A stretch of DNA of 14,302 bases. Source: Acidobacteriota bacterium (GTDB lineage Bacteria > Acidobacteriota > Terriglobia > Terriglobales > Acidobacteriaceae). Each line of letters starts with the position of its first letter. Positions within the stretch are counted from its first letter, which is position 1. Below the pieces are notes generated by a model, which searched no databases, had not been told where the DNA came from, and worked only from the letters and a program-made list of their open reading frames with translations. Position numbers and translations under genes: made by a program. Positions 1 to 7,381 of the stretch are shown here, one piece after another. The stretch spans positions 1 to 14,302 of the forward strand of contig JAKCDN010000027.1 of the NCBI GenBank assembly GCA_021841795.1, written 5' to 3'.

Positions 1-1191
1 CGGCAGGAGCGCGATTATTTCTTTGAGGCGGGCATGAACGGCGTGGATTGGGAAGCGGTGCGCAAGAAATATGCCGTGCTGCTGCCCTATATCGCCAGCC
101 GCTATGACCTCACTTACATCCTCGGAGAGCTGGTGGGCGAGCTCTCCAACTCGCACACCTACGTCAACGGCCCTGTGGGCAACGGCCGGCATCTTGTCAA
201 CGAAGGTCTGCTGGGCGTCGACTACGAGCTCGATCCCGCCAGCGGCGACTACCGTTTCAAGAAGATCTATCCCGGCGAAAACTGGGATCCGCAGGCCCGT
301 TCCCCGCTGACCGAGCCGGGGCTGGACGTGAAGGAGGGTGATTATCTGCTGGCCGTCAACGGCCGGGTGCTGAAGTCTCCGCAATCTCCCGACCAGATGC
401 TCGTCAACACGGCCAACCAGACCACCGCGATCACCATCAACTCCCGGCCCTCGCTCGACGGGGCGCGCACCATTGCCGTCAAGCCCCTGGCCGATGAGTT
501 CCAGTTGCGCATGAACGATATGATCGAGAGCAATCGCCGGAAGGTGGATGCCGCCACGAACGGCCGCGTCGGGTACGTCTACCTCCCCGACATGGAAGAC
601 GAGGGCCTGAACGAATTCGTCAAGCAGTACTACCCCCAGATCCGCAAAGAGGGCTTGATTATCGATGTTCGATACAACGGCGGCGGCTTCGTCGATCAGC
701 TCATCTTCGAGCGGTTGCGGCGCATTCTGGCCGGCATGGAATCGGCGCGCAACTGGGAGATCGGCAGCGGCAACACCATTCCCCCCGTCGTCTTTCACGG
801 CTCGATCGCCGCCATCACCAATCAATACGCCGCGTCAGACGGCGATATCTTCAGCGAGTTTTTCAAGGTGTATAAGCTGGGTCCGCTCATCGGCGAACGC
901 ACCTGGGGCGGCGTACGCGGCATCCGCGGCATGATGCCGCTGATCGACGGCGGTTCCGTCTCGCGTCCTGAGTTTTCCGTCTACGGGCTCGATAGCAAGT
1001 GGGTCGTCGAAAACCACGGCGTGGAGCCGGACATCGTCGTGGACGATCGTCCCGACGACGTGGTGCGCGGCAAGGATGCCCAGCTCGATCGCGCCATTCA
1101 GGAAGTCATGAAACAGATCGAGGCCCATCCCGAAAGCCTGCCGCCGCGGCCGCCCGATCTGCCTGCTTACCCTGATAAGCCGGGATTGTAG
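1..1191 (+). CDS. Tricorn-family S41 peptidase, C-terminal part (5' truncated by window edge)
   Basis: The reading frame is open from base 1, so the true start lies outside the window; the first in-frame ATG (34) is internal. About 396 residues remain, matching the C-terminal PDZ plus serine-protease half of tricorn-type proteases, which are normally about 1000 residues or more. Visible in order, numbering from base 1: the GELSNSHTYV segment with the candidate catalytic His52 (154-156); a PDZ-like stretch around residues 105-150 (VKEGDYLLAVNGRVL); NQYAASDGDIF with the candidate nucleophile Ser279-Asp280 (835-840); and VENHGVEPDI with candidate glutamate(s) at 337/342. In this family these residues build the Ser/His/Ser/Glu catalytic site that cuts peptides released by other proteases. 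All appear intact, so the enzyme is probably active. The usual N-terminal beta-propeller would lie upstream, out of view. The gene ends with TAG and converges on the phosphotransacylase gene. Confidence 0.9.
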   Translation, partial: RQERDYFFEAGMNGVDWEAVRKKYAVLLPYIASRYDLTYILGELVGELSNSHTYVNGPVGNGRHLVNEGLLGVDYELDPASGDYRFKKIYPGENWDPQARSPLTEPGLDVKEGDYLLAVNGRVLKSPQSPDQMLVNTANQTTAITINSRPSLDGARTIAVKPLADEFQLRMNDMIESNRRKVDAATNGRVGYVYLPDMEDEGLNEFVKQYYPQIRKEGLIIDVRYNGGGFVDQLIFERLRRILAGMESARNWEIGSGNTIPPVVFHGSIAAITNQYAASDGDIFSEFFKVYKLGPLIGERTWGGVRGIRGMMPLIDGGSVSRPEFSVYGLDSKWVVENHGVEPDIVVDDRPDDVVRGKDAQLDRAIQEVMKQIEAHPESLPPRPPDLPAYPDKPGL

Positions 1192-1259
1192 TGCGGATGC
1201 GAACGGAGTGCGTAGACCGCGGACCGGCTCCGCGGCTCAGGCTGAAAAGGCGTGTGCAA

Positions 1260-1294
1260 GGCAGCAGACGGCGATCCTGCATCGCCGTCCTGCC
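1260..1294. terminator. Strong stem-loop between two convergent genes
   Basis: Arms 1267-1275 and 1281-1289 are perfect 9-bp complements around a 5-base loop. The stem continues with 1260-1264 pairing to 1290-1294 after a two-base bulge (1265-1266), giving 14 pairs in all. It sits between the protease stop (1191) and the phosphotransacylase stop (1307), so it could end transcription from both sides. No good T-tract follows on either strand, so calling it a terminator rests on position and stability. Confidence 0.6.
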
Positions 1295-1306
1295 ATGCGC
1301 GCTTGT

Positions 1307-2701
1307 CTAGCGCAGTTCCGGCGCCGGCTTTGCAATCAGTACGCCCAGCGCGCAGCTGGCCATCCGGGCCAGCTCTCCATCGGCGCGGCTGGTCAGCACC
1401 ACGGGAACCCGCGCGCCAACCACCACTCCCGCGGCCAGCGCTCCCGCCAGATACTGCAGCTCCTTGAAGAGAATGTTGCCCGCTTCCAGATTCGGCACCA
1501 TCAGCAGATCGACGTCGCCTGCAACCTGTGACTTGATCTTCTTGATCCGCGCCGCCTCGCCGGAGATCGCATTGTCGAAGGCCAGCGGCCCATCGACCGT
1601 CGCGCCCGTAATCTGCCCGCGGTCCACCATCTTGCAGAGCGCCGCGGCATCCAGCGTCGAGGGAATCGCGGGATTCACCGACTCCACCGCCGACAGGATC
1701 GCCACCTTGGGATGATCGATGCCGATGGTCACCATCATGTCGATGGCGTTCTGCAGAATGTCGATCTTGGTCTCCAGGTCCGGCTGAATATTGACCGCGG
1801 CATCGGTGACAAAGAGAGTCTTGTGATACGAGGGCACGTCCAGGGCGAACACGTGGCTGATCCGCCGACCCGTGCGCATTCCGCCTTCGCGCGAGACCAC
1901 CGCGCTCATCAGCTCATCGGTGTGCAGAGAGCCTTTCATCAGCATCTGCACCTCGCCTTTGCGCGCCAGTTCCACCGCGCGCTGCGCGGCCAGGCGGCTC
2001 TCCGCAATGTCGATGATCGCGATGGCGCCCAGGTCGAGATGCATCTTCTCCGCAACGCTGCGAATCCTGGTCTCGGATCCCACCAGAACCGGATCGATCA
2101 GATGATCTTTGAATGCCTGTACGGCGCCGCCCAGTGAGACTTCGTCACACGGCCAGGCAATGGCGGTCTTCACCCGCGTCTTCGCCGCTGCGCGCGCAAT
2201 CATCCCCAGAGAATGGCGGTAGGTGTTGTTGACGATCACCCGCGGCAGCGGCAGGGTTGACCACCGCATCTTGGCCGTCGGGGCCAGCAGTTCCGCCGTG
2301 CCGGAAAAAACCCCCACACCGGTGTCGCTGTGGGCCTCGCAGTCGAACCGGATCTTTCCTGTAGCGTCATCCTTCGCCGCCACCCGCACCTTCACCAGAA
2401 TGCGGTCGCCAACGCGAATACGGTGATGAAAAGAGAGGCTTACATCCGTAAGCGTGCATCCCGGCCCCGGGATATTCATGCTGAACAGCCCTGAGATCAG
2501 CGACGCGCACCACATGTTGGGCCCATACGGCTGCTCGCCTCCGGCGCGCTCGATCTGCTCGTCGGAGTTCAGCACCGCGCGAAAGCCGGAGATCGATGCA
2601 AACGCCAGGGCATCGTCGTTCGTAAACACATGCTCTGTCGTGGCAATGTCGCCTATGGAAATCTCGTTGTACGTCTTGCTGTCGATGAACCCCAGGTCCA
2701 T
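1307..2701 (-). CDS. MaoC-like domain fused to phosphate acetyl/butyryltransferase
   Basis: The 464-residue product joins an N-terminal hot-dog fold of the MaoC/(R)-hydratase type (about residues 10-140) to a PTA_PTB phosphotransacylase domain (about 165-464). The second domain interconverts acyl-CoA plus phosphate with acyl phosphate plus CoA. Family marks include WPCDEVSLGGAVQAFKDH near 183-200 and, near the C-terminus, DGPLAFDNAIS, VPNLEAGNILFKELQYLAGA and VPVVLTSRAD. The DGPLAFDNA form is closer to phosphate butyryltransferase than to classical Pta. I chose the ATG at 2701 because AAAGGA lies five bases upstream; an ATG at 2749 would add 16 residues (KAGRRPAAPAHERIR) that look non-conserved. 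Oddly, the hydratase signature SG-D-x-N-P-x-H reads SGFRAVLN (residues 38-45), so the catalytic Asp and His are replaced by Phe40 and Asn45. The front domain is therefore probably not a working hydratase. No acetate/butyrate kinase gene is adjacent. Confidence 0.88.
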   Translation of the reverse strand: MDLGFIDSKTYNEISIGDIATTEHVFTNDDALAFASISGFRAVLNSDEQIERAGGEQPYGPNMWCASLISGLFSMNIPGPGCTLTDVSLSFHHRIRVGDRILVKVRVAAKDDATGKIRFDCEAHSDTGVGVFSGTAELLAPTAKMRWSTLPLPRVIVNNTYRHSLGMIARAAAKTRVKTAIAWPCDEVSLGGAVQAFKDHLIDPVLVGSETRIRSVAEKMHLDLGAIAIIDIAESRLAAQRAVELARKGEVQMLMKGSLHTDELMSAVVSREGGMRTGRRISHVFALDVPSYHKTLFVTDAAVNIQPDLETKIDILQNAIDMMVTIGIDHPKVAILSAVESVNPAIPSTLDAAALCKMVDRGQITGATVDGPLAFDNAISGEAARIKKIKSQVAGDVDLLMVPNLEAGNILFKELQYLAGALAAGVVVGARVPVVLTSRADGELARMASCALGVLIAKPAPELR

Positions 2702-2773
2702 ACGGATCCTTTCATGCGCGGGCGCAGCGGGTCGTCTGCCCGCTTTCATCCTACGGTCCGAAGATGCATCTCT

Positions 2774-2793
2774 GGAGTGACAGCAATCACTCC
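2774..2793. other. Perfect 7-bp inverted repeat upstream of the phosphotransacylase gene
   Basis: GGAGTGA and TCACTCC flank a six-base loop, 73 bases before the start at 2701. The symmetry would suit a dimeric repressor site or a short RNA hairpin in the leader. No convincing -35/-10 pair could be placed around it, so its role is unknown. Confidence 0.35.
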
Positions 2794-2797
2794 TGCG

Positions 2798-2831
2798 CCG
2801 ATGCGGGCGCGTATCGGGTGCGCCTCATCGG
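2798..2831 (-). terminator. Stable stem-loop downstream of the dus gene
   Basis: Arms 2798-2810 and 2820-2831 form about 12 pairs with one small bulge around a nine-base loop, starting 49 bases after the dus stop codon. No T-tract follows in the - direction. It could be a weak terminator or a 3'-end stabilising structure. Confidence 0.4.
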
Positions 2832-2879
2832 TCTGCTTTCGGTGGGAAAATCTGCGCTGGAATTTAAGCGCCGTCGTGG

Positions 2880-4139
2880 TCAGTCGCAAACCAGCTCGGT
2901 GTCGGGGAACGCCTGCGCCGGATCTTCGCTCTCGGCTTCAAGCCCGGAATCGGTACTCTCTCCTGCCGCCAGACGGGCCGAAAAGAAACGCTCCACTTCA
3001 CCCAGAACATCGGCCCCGTTGTGCGCCTGGTAGATGGCCGCGCGCAGCTTTGCGCCTCCGGCCACGCCATGCGTGAACCAGGTGGCAAATTGCTTCATCT
3101 TGCCCACCGGATCGCCCAGCCGCGCATCGCGCGGCAGATCCTTTGTCGCCTCGGCCTCGGCCACCAGCATCTCAAAGTAGGCGCGGATCATCCCATAGCG
3201 GTCTTCGTTGGTCGGCTTTTCGTAGCTTCCGGTTGCCGTGTATTGCGCAATCTGCCGGAAGATCCACGGATTTGCCGGCGCCGCGCGGCCGATCATCACC
3301 GCGTCGCATCCCGTCTCGGCGACCATCGCTGCTGCGTCTTCCGGTGTGCGCACGTCGCCGTTGCCGATCACCGGCAGCTTGACCGCCTGTTTCACCGCCG
3401 CAATCCAGTTCCACTGCGCCTGGCCGCTGTAGCCCTGCTCGCGCGTGCGCGCATGCAGCGCCAGTCCGTTCAGACCCTCGGCCTCCGCCATCCGCGCCAG
3501 CTCCACGCACACAATGTCGCTCTCGCTCCACCCCATGCGGAACTTCACGGTGAAGGGAATCGTCACCGCCTTGCGGATGGCGCCGAAGATCTCCCCGATC
3601 CTGGGCAGGTCGCGCAGCAGCCCCGACCCTCCGTTCGACCCCACCACGCGCTTCGCCGGGCAGCCTAAATTCAGATCGACGCTGTCAAAGCCCGTCTCTT
3701 CCACAATCCGCGCAGCCTCGGCCAGCGTCGCCGGATTCGATCCGAACAACTGCGCTGCGATGGGATGCTCGTCGTCGTAGAAGGTCAGATAGCGCCGCCG
3801 CTTGGTCTCGCGCATCCGGCTCAGCCCATCGGCAGAGGTGAACTCCGTCATCAGCAGTCCGCAGCCTGACTCCGTATTGCTGATAGCCGTCTCAACGTTC
3901 TCGGCTCCCGGCTTTTGATCCCCAATCTCCGATCCCTGATCCCTGGAAAACAGGCTGGCATGCCGGATAAACCGCCGAAAGACCGTATCCGTAACACCTG
4001 CCATCGGCGCCAGCACCGTCGCCGGACGCACCGCCACCGCGCCAATGCGCACCTCCGCAGGCACACGCACCTCCACAGGCATCGCGTGCTCCACCGGATT
4101 GTCCCAGTGTTTCTTCACCGTGAATCCTCTGCGTGGCAT
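2880..4139 (-). CDS. dusB: tRNA-dihydrouridine synthase (DusB-type) with a loop insertion
   Basis: This flavoenzyme reduces uridine to dihydrouridine in the D-loop of tRNA. The 419-residue product shows the FMN-binding TIM barrel in order: VLAPMAGVTDTVFRR (43-57), TEFTSADG (98-105), QLFGSNP (130-136), NLGCPAKRVVGSNGGSGLL with catalytic Cys160, VKFRMGW (198-204), LHARTREQGYSG (228-239), VIGNGDV (257-263) and MIGRAAPANPWIF (282-294). A C-terminal helical domain follows (GDPVGKMKQF, then ATWFTHGVAGG). The start is uncertain: ATG at 4139, GTG at 4118 (AGAGGA six bases upstream) and ATG at 4082 (GGTGGAG six bases upstream) are all possible, and the two internal sites have better ribosome binding sites. 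The gene begins 27 bases after the stop at 4167, so it may be co-transcribed with the two genes before it. Residues about 65-91 are an insertion that most Dus proteins lack. The B subtype assignment is less sure than the family. Confidence 0.92.
   Translation of the reverse strand: MPRRGFTVKKHWDNPVEHAMPVEVRVPAEVRIGAVAVRPATVLAPMAGVTDTVFRRFIRHASLFSRDQGSEIGDQKPGAENVETAISNTESGCGLLMTEFTSADGLSRMRETKRRRYLTFYDDEHPIAAQLFGSNPATLAEAARIVEETGFDSVDLNLGCPAKRVVGSNGGSGLLRDLPRIGEIFGAIRKAVTIPFTVKFRMGWSESDIVCVELARMAEAEGLNGLALHARTREQGYSGQAQWNWIAAVKQAVKLPVIGNGDVRTPEDAAAMVAETGCDAVMIGRAAPANPWIFRQIAQYTATGSYEKPTNEDRYGMIRAYFEMLVAEAEATKDLPRDARLGDPVGKMKQFATWFTHGVAGGAKLRAAIYQAHNGADVLGEVERFFSARLAAGESTDSGLEAESEDPAQAFPDTELVCD
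3916..3946. repeat. Low-complexity GATCCC-type repeat inside the dus gene
   Basis: GATCCC occurs three times within about 26 bases (3917, 3931, 3938), with a degenerate unit (AATCTCC) between the first and second. The stretch is in frame and codes for SRDQGSEIGDQK in the Dus insertion. Its irregular short-unit structure looks like a slippage-prone repeat that entered or expanded in a permissive loop. Confidence 0.6.
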
Positions 4140-4166
4140 GGGTATGTGGCCTTCGTGAATGAAGTA

Positions 4167-4709
4167 CTACTCGCGCACTTCCCAGTTTGCTTGGTTGGCG
4201 GCCACAAACTGGTCGGCAATTTCTACGAGTTGCGGTGTGGAACGGTATCTCTCCGGTCGAACAACTGCATGAATCGCAGGCACACTTCCACCTAAATCAA
4301 CGAACAGAATCCCGATTCGTCCAACGCCATCTTCAGCCAAAGTTCTTTGCAGGAGTGTCGAGGCGGGATAGTAATCCTTTGATCGAGCATCCGGAACCAG
4401 GACTGCAACATAACGGAAATGGCTAGGGATATTTTTTAATGACCGTAACGATAGGTCGAACTCAGAAGTGCTTGAAACCATAGTGGCGCCGTGGCTCGGT
4501 TGTGGAGGGGTAAAGTGCAGATTGGAAGATGCAATACGCACCGCATGAACGTCACCGACACCTGCACGATCCACAGCGAGAACGTCTACATGTTCGCCGC
4601 ACCATGCTGCGTCCAAATAGACCTTGGGAACGAGAAGCTGACGGATCAGGTAGTCTTGAATTGCATTCTTGGCTCGGCCGAGTTCTTGTTGCTCCTCAAC
4701 TTCAATCAT
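4167..4709 (-). CDS. Hypothetical protein, possible degenerate PD-(D/E)xK-like fold
   Basis: I do not recognise this 180-residue protein with certainty. The N-terminal part has a helix (about 5-25), then YLDAAWCGEHVDVLAVDR and GVGDVHAVRI (31-59). That pattern recalls the core strands of restriction-like nucleases, where an Asp strand is followed by an E-x-K strand. Here the second strand reads VHAVRI, so the catalytic Glu/Lys pair is not visible and the fold call is only an inference. The rest is mixed alpha/beta (FRYVAVLVPDA, GVGRIGILFVDLGG) ending in a helix and EVRE. The ATG at 4709 overlaps the preceding HEPN gene by eight bases and has GGTGGAG two bases upstream, so the two are translationally coupled. 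The surrounding bases are noticeably more AT-rich than the flanking genes. Confidence 0.7.
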   Translation of the reverse strand: MIEVEEQQELGRAKNAIQDYLIRQLLVPKVYLDAAWCGEHVDVLAVDRAGVGDVHAVRIASSNLHFTPPQPSHGATMVSSTSEFDLSLRSLKNIPSHFRYVAVLVPDARSKDYYPASTLLQRTLAEDGVGRIGILFVDLGGSVPAIHAVVRPERYRSTPQLVEIADQFVAANQANWEVRE

Positions 4710-5118
4710 TTCTCCACCCCTCGATCCTCAACGACTTGCCTGCATCTTCGGCCCATGCCGCAAATCGTGCCGCTTGTTGCACGATTTGGTTAAAATCCAG
4801 GCCTGATCCGTCAGATGCATAAGCTACCCTGCCTTTGAAGCGAAGCAGCTTTTCAAGTCGATCGGCTCCTTGCCTCTTTTCAAATTTTCTGCTGGCAAGC
4901 AGAGTCCTCAATTCTCTAGCAGCACTCATGTGATCGTCCGACGATAAGCTTTCACTCCCCATCCCGAGCCGCAGCGCATCACAATAGGAAATTGCGCTGT
5001 GAATTCCAAGCAGCGCCGAGGAATATCTGTATCCCTTTAGATCATCTTTCAACAGGTCCATGCCCTTGAAGAAATCTCTTGCTCTTTCCAGATAATGCTG
5101 AACTTGCACGGCGACCAT
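4702..5118 (-). CDS. HEPN-domain-like protein
   Basis: The 138-residue, mostly helical product has features I associate with small HEPN proteins: YLERARDFFKGMDLL (9-23), RYSSALLGIHSAISYCDALRLG (31-52, with His40), SSDDHMSAARELRTLL (59-74), LLRFKGRVAYAS (91-102) and a final helix rich in Ala. Members of this superfamily serve as RNase toxins, as partners of nucleotidyltransferases, or as adaptors. The R-x(4-6)-H RNase motif is not obvious, so RNase activity should not be assumed. I chose the ATG at 5118; a TTG at 5136 is possible but has no ribosome binding site. The stop codon overlaps the start of the next gene, so the two products probably act together. The gene starts 29 bases beyond the rpmE terminator, so its promoter is either read-through or a weak site I could not identify. 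Confidence 0.72.
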   Translation of the reverse strand: MVAVQVQHYLERARDFFKGMDLLKDDLKGYRYSSALLGIHSAISYCDALRLGMGSESLSSDDHMSAARELRTLLASRKFEKRQGADRLEKLLRFKGRVAYASDGSGLDFNQIVQQAARFAAWAEDAGKSLRIEGWRND

Positions 5119-5146
5119 GACGCCATTCTCGCACAATATGAGACGA

Positions 5147-5174
5147 AGAAGCCTCCGCCGTGGCGGAGGCTTCT
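5147..5174 (-). terminator. Terminator of rpmE
   Basis: A perfect 12-bp inverted repeat (5147-5158 with 5163-5174) closes a four-base loop about 20 bases after the rpmE stop codon. In the - direction it is followed by the pyrimidine-rich TCGTCTC, a weak T-tract. Position and stem strength make this a likely intrinsic terminator. Confidence 0.75.
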
Positions 5175-5193
5175 GTCCAACTCGCGCCTCGGC

Positions 5194-5412
5194 TTACTTC
5201 GCCTCGGTAGCCTTCGCGTACTTCCGGCGGAACCGCTCCACGCGCCCGGCCGTATCGACCAAACGCTGTTTCCCCGTAAAGAACGGGTGGCAAACCGAGC
5301 AGATTTCCACGTGAATGTCGCCCTTGTGGGTCGACCGCGTCTCAAAGTTGCTCCCGCAGGCGCACAGCACGCGCACCGCGGCATAATTGGGGTGAATCTT
5401 TTCCTTCGGCAT
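5194..5412 (-). CDS. rpmE: 50S ribosomal protein L31 (zinc-binding form)
   Basis: L31 is a small protein of the large ribosomal subunit that helps bridge it to the small subunit. The 72-residue product starts [10 protein letters not shown] and carries the four zinc-binding cysteines of the C+ type at 17, 19, 38 and 41 ([23 protein letters not shown]), in the expected spacing. The C-terminal tail is basic ([16 protein letters not shown]). The ATG at 5412 is preferred over an in-frame upstream start at 5472, which would add residues unrelated to L31. AAGGAAAGG lies about 11 bases upstream. The gene has its own promoter and terminator, so it is probably a single-gene transcript between the terminase gene and the HEPN pair. 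Confidence 0.96.
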   Translation of the reverse strand: MPKEKIHPNYAAVRVLCACGSNFETRSTHKGDIHVEICSVCHPFFTGKQRLVDTAGRVERFRRKYAKATEAK

Positions 5413-5451
5413 CGGCAGACAAACCTTTCCTTCGCGCTCTTCGCTCTCTAT

Positions 5452-5480
5452 ATTGTAGGGGGATTCGCCCATCTGCGCAA
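5452..5480 (-). promoter_or_regulatory. Sigma-70-type promoter of rpmE
   Basis: In the - direction TTGCGC (5480-5475) is followed after exactly 17 bases by TACAAT (5457-5452). Both are close to the TTGACA/TATAAT consensus and stand out in this GC-rich sequence. Transcription would start near 5445, giving a leader of about 33 bases before the rpmE ATG. Confidence 0.75.
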
Positions 5481-5678
5481 TCGCCGGGAAGGGAAGCCGA
5501 AAGGGCAGTTCCGTGCTCCCAGCTCTTCGCCTTTCGTGATTTATGCTCTCCGAACCGCTGAAGAATCAACAAAATCCCGCCCCAGGACGAAGTCCGTAGC
5601 CGGAGACTGCAAGCCACCCCAGGCAGATTGCCGTCTCACGGCCTCCTTCTCCTGGCCTCGCTCACTCCGCTCCGCCCA
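5481..5678 (-). other. Stretch between terL and the rpmE promoter
   Basis: No recognised gene was found. Directly after the terL TAG the same frame stays open for 45 codons to a TAA at 5541-5543, coding a segment that includes QSAWGGLQSPATDFVLG. No good start codon with a ribosome binding site was seen for it as a separate gene. Weak dyads lie near 5630-5642. There is no clear T-tract terminator for terL. Confidence 0.4.
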
Positions 5679-7247
5679 CTACCGCCGCGGTCTCACCGCC
5701 ATCTCCGCCCGCGCCGCCATCGCCATCGCCATGGCCATCACCCGGTCGTCGTGCGTTCCCGACTGCGCTCCCGTGTTGCCGTTCGGCAGCCGCACAAAAC
5801 TCCGGCACTCGCCCAGCAGCCTCCGGCTCTGGAACAGCTCCGGAGACTCGACTAGCGCCGCATCCAGTTGTCCGATCATCGCCGGCCGGCTGACGCTCGT
5901 CGTCAACCAGCCCGCCTGCCCGCCTTGCCGATAGATCCGTCTATATCCGCACGCCGTCTCCGCCAGCGCCAGCACGCCGCTGCCGTGGTTGTTGCGCTCC
6001 ACCACCAGCCACGCGCCGTTGTACTCCCTGGCCAGCTCCGTCACGAATCGCGCCAGCTCCAGTCCGCCCACATGTCCGGCAAACTCCGCGCACTGCAGGC
6101 CCGTCTCCATCTCCAGAACCTGTGCGGCCGAGTAGTCGCCTTCGCTGCCGCCGCCTGCCGGATCCACTGCCACCAGGTAGTGTTTTTCCTTCATGGCAGG
6201 CAGCCAGATCTCCAGCTCGCCATTCCGCCGCCGCTCCACCGGCTCCGGCGCTGTTGCCAGCCGCGCCTCCACCGCTGCCAGCTCAAACACGCTCTCGCCG
6301 CTGGCCAGAAAGCAGCTCTCCTCGTCCTCCGCGTACTCCTGCGCCGTCAGTCCCCGAAAGTCCGCGCGAATCTTCCGCCGGTAGGCGATCTGCGACAGCT
6401 TCAGATCGTGCGCAGACATCAATGCGCGTTCCTCCTCCGTCAGGCTTGTCCTGTCCACTGCCTCCGACCGGTATCGCCGCTCCATCCACCACGGAAAGAA
6501 GTGCCGCACCGTGCCCGTTTCACCCGCCTTGCGCCACTCTTCGTAAAAGCAGCCGCCCACGCCCTGCGGCGTTGACTCCATGATCAATTCTCCCTCGGGC
6601 GCCATCGCCGCGCGCAATCCCGCCAGAATATCCGCCGCGTCGCCCGGCCACCGCGCCAGCTCGCTGCAGTGCAGGTTCTGCACCGTCAATCCCCGCCCCG
6701 CGTTGCGATCCGCCGCGCTCACCACGCGGTACTCGGAGTCCATCTGCGGAAACGCAATCTGCCGCACGTTCGCGCGCCCCGTGCGCAGCGTACCTGCCCG
6801 CAATTCATCCGGCAGCCAGTCCAGAAAACGGTGCACGATGCGGAAGATCTCCTCGGCCGCCTCCTGCGTATGCGCCACCTCCAGCGTCAGGGTCCCGGGC
6901 TGCGTAATCGTCTTCAGAAAAAAACGCGCCGCCACCCATGTCGTCAGTCCCATCTGCCGCGCCTTCAGTACGATATTCCGCTGGCCGCGCCGTCTCTCAA
7001 AGGTTTGTTGCACCTTGTTGGCCTTCAGTCTTCCCGGCCTGCCCTCGCGTGTCCTTACCACCAGCAGCCGCTCGGCCAGCGCAATGGCGATCTTCGGCCC
7101 GCGCAGGCTCTTTGGACGATGGTCCAGCGCCTTGCCCAGATGTTCCAGCTCGTTCCGGCTCAGCCACTCCAGCGAGCTCTCCTCCAGGCGCAGTCCGCAG
7201 CTCTTGAGCAGCGCCGCGCACTCTTTCTCTTTTTCCTCGCAACCCAC
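5679..7247 (-). CDS. Phage-type terminase large subunit
   Basis: TerL is the ATP-driven motor and nuclease that packages DNA into phage heads. The 522-residue product is full length for the family (usually about 450-600). The ATPase half shows a Walker A-like KARQMGLTT (95-103), a Walker B-like NLHCSELARW with Glu196, and the coupling motif ESTPQG (224-229). The nuclease half shows the three acidic motifs VAVDPAGG (Asp362), VVERNNHGSG (Glu417) and THDDRVMA (Asp500/501). No frameshift or key-residue loss was seen, so it is probably functional. The frame is open well upstream into the preceding gene. I chose GTG at 7247 because GTGGAG lies seven bases before it and lies after the end of the fibre gene (7382). 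Portal and capsid genes, which normally follow terL, are absent; rpmE follows instead. Confidence 0.88.
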   Translation of the reverse strand: MGCEEKEKECAALLKSCGLRLEESSLEWLSRNELEHLGKALDHRPKSLRGPKIAIALAERLLVVRTREGRPGRLKANKVQQTFERRRGQRNIVLKARQMGLTTWVAARFFLKTITQPGTLTLEVAHTQEAAEEIFRIVHRFLDWLPDELRAGTLRTGRANVRQIAFPQMDSEYRVVSAADRNAGRGLTVQNLHCSELARWPGDAADILAGLRAAMAPEGELIMESTPQGVGGCFYEEWRKAGETGTVRHFFPWWMERRYRSEAVDRTSLTEEERALMSAHDLKLSQIAYRRKIRADFRGLTAQEYAEDEESCFLASGESVFELAAVEARLATAPEPVERRRNGELEIWLPAMKEKHYLVAVDPAGGGSEGDYSAAQVLEMETGLQCAEFAGHVGGLELARFVTELAREYNGAWLVVERNNHGSGVLALAETACGYRRIYRQGGQAGWLTTSVSRPAMIGQLDAALVESPELFQSRRLLGECRSFVRLPNGNTGAQSGTHDDRVMAMAMAMAARAEMAVRPRR

Positions 7248-7272
7248 GCAGCAACTCCACTTGGTTCTCGAT

Positions 7273-7286
7273 GCCCGGTGCCGGGC
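7273..7286. other. GC-rich dyad just before terL
   Basis: GCCCGG and CCGGGC face each other across two bases, 26 bases upstream of the proposed GTG start. It could be a small RNA hairpin or a protein-binding site in the terL leader; nothing more can be said from sequence. Confidence 0.3.
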
Positions 7287-7312
7287 TCTCAATCCAGCCT
7301 GAAATGCAAAAC

Positions 7313-7370
7313 GGCCGCAACGCTGCGGCAAGGCCCCCAGGTCAAGGAGCCCTGCTGCAGCGTTGCGGCC
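7313..7370 (-). terminator. Hairpin terminator after the giant fibre-like gene
   Basis: A perfect 14-bp inverted repeat (7313-7326 with 7357-7370) encloses a 30-base loop and begins 11 bases after the fibre-gene stop. In the - direction it is followed by GTTTTGCATTTC, a modest T-rich tract. It probably stops or slows transcription before terL, so terL may be expressed at a lower level or from its own unseen promoter. Confidence 0.65.
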
Positions 7371-7381
7371 ACGCAACTGTC

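Noticed and set aside
5095..5934. 279-codon + strand open frame spanning rpmE
   Set aside because: It is antisense to the clearly identified L31 gene and its promoter and terminator, and has no coherent domain.
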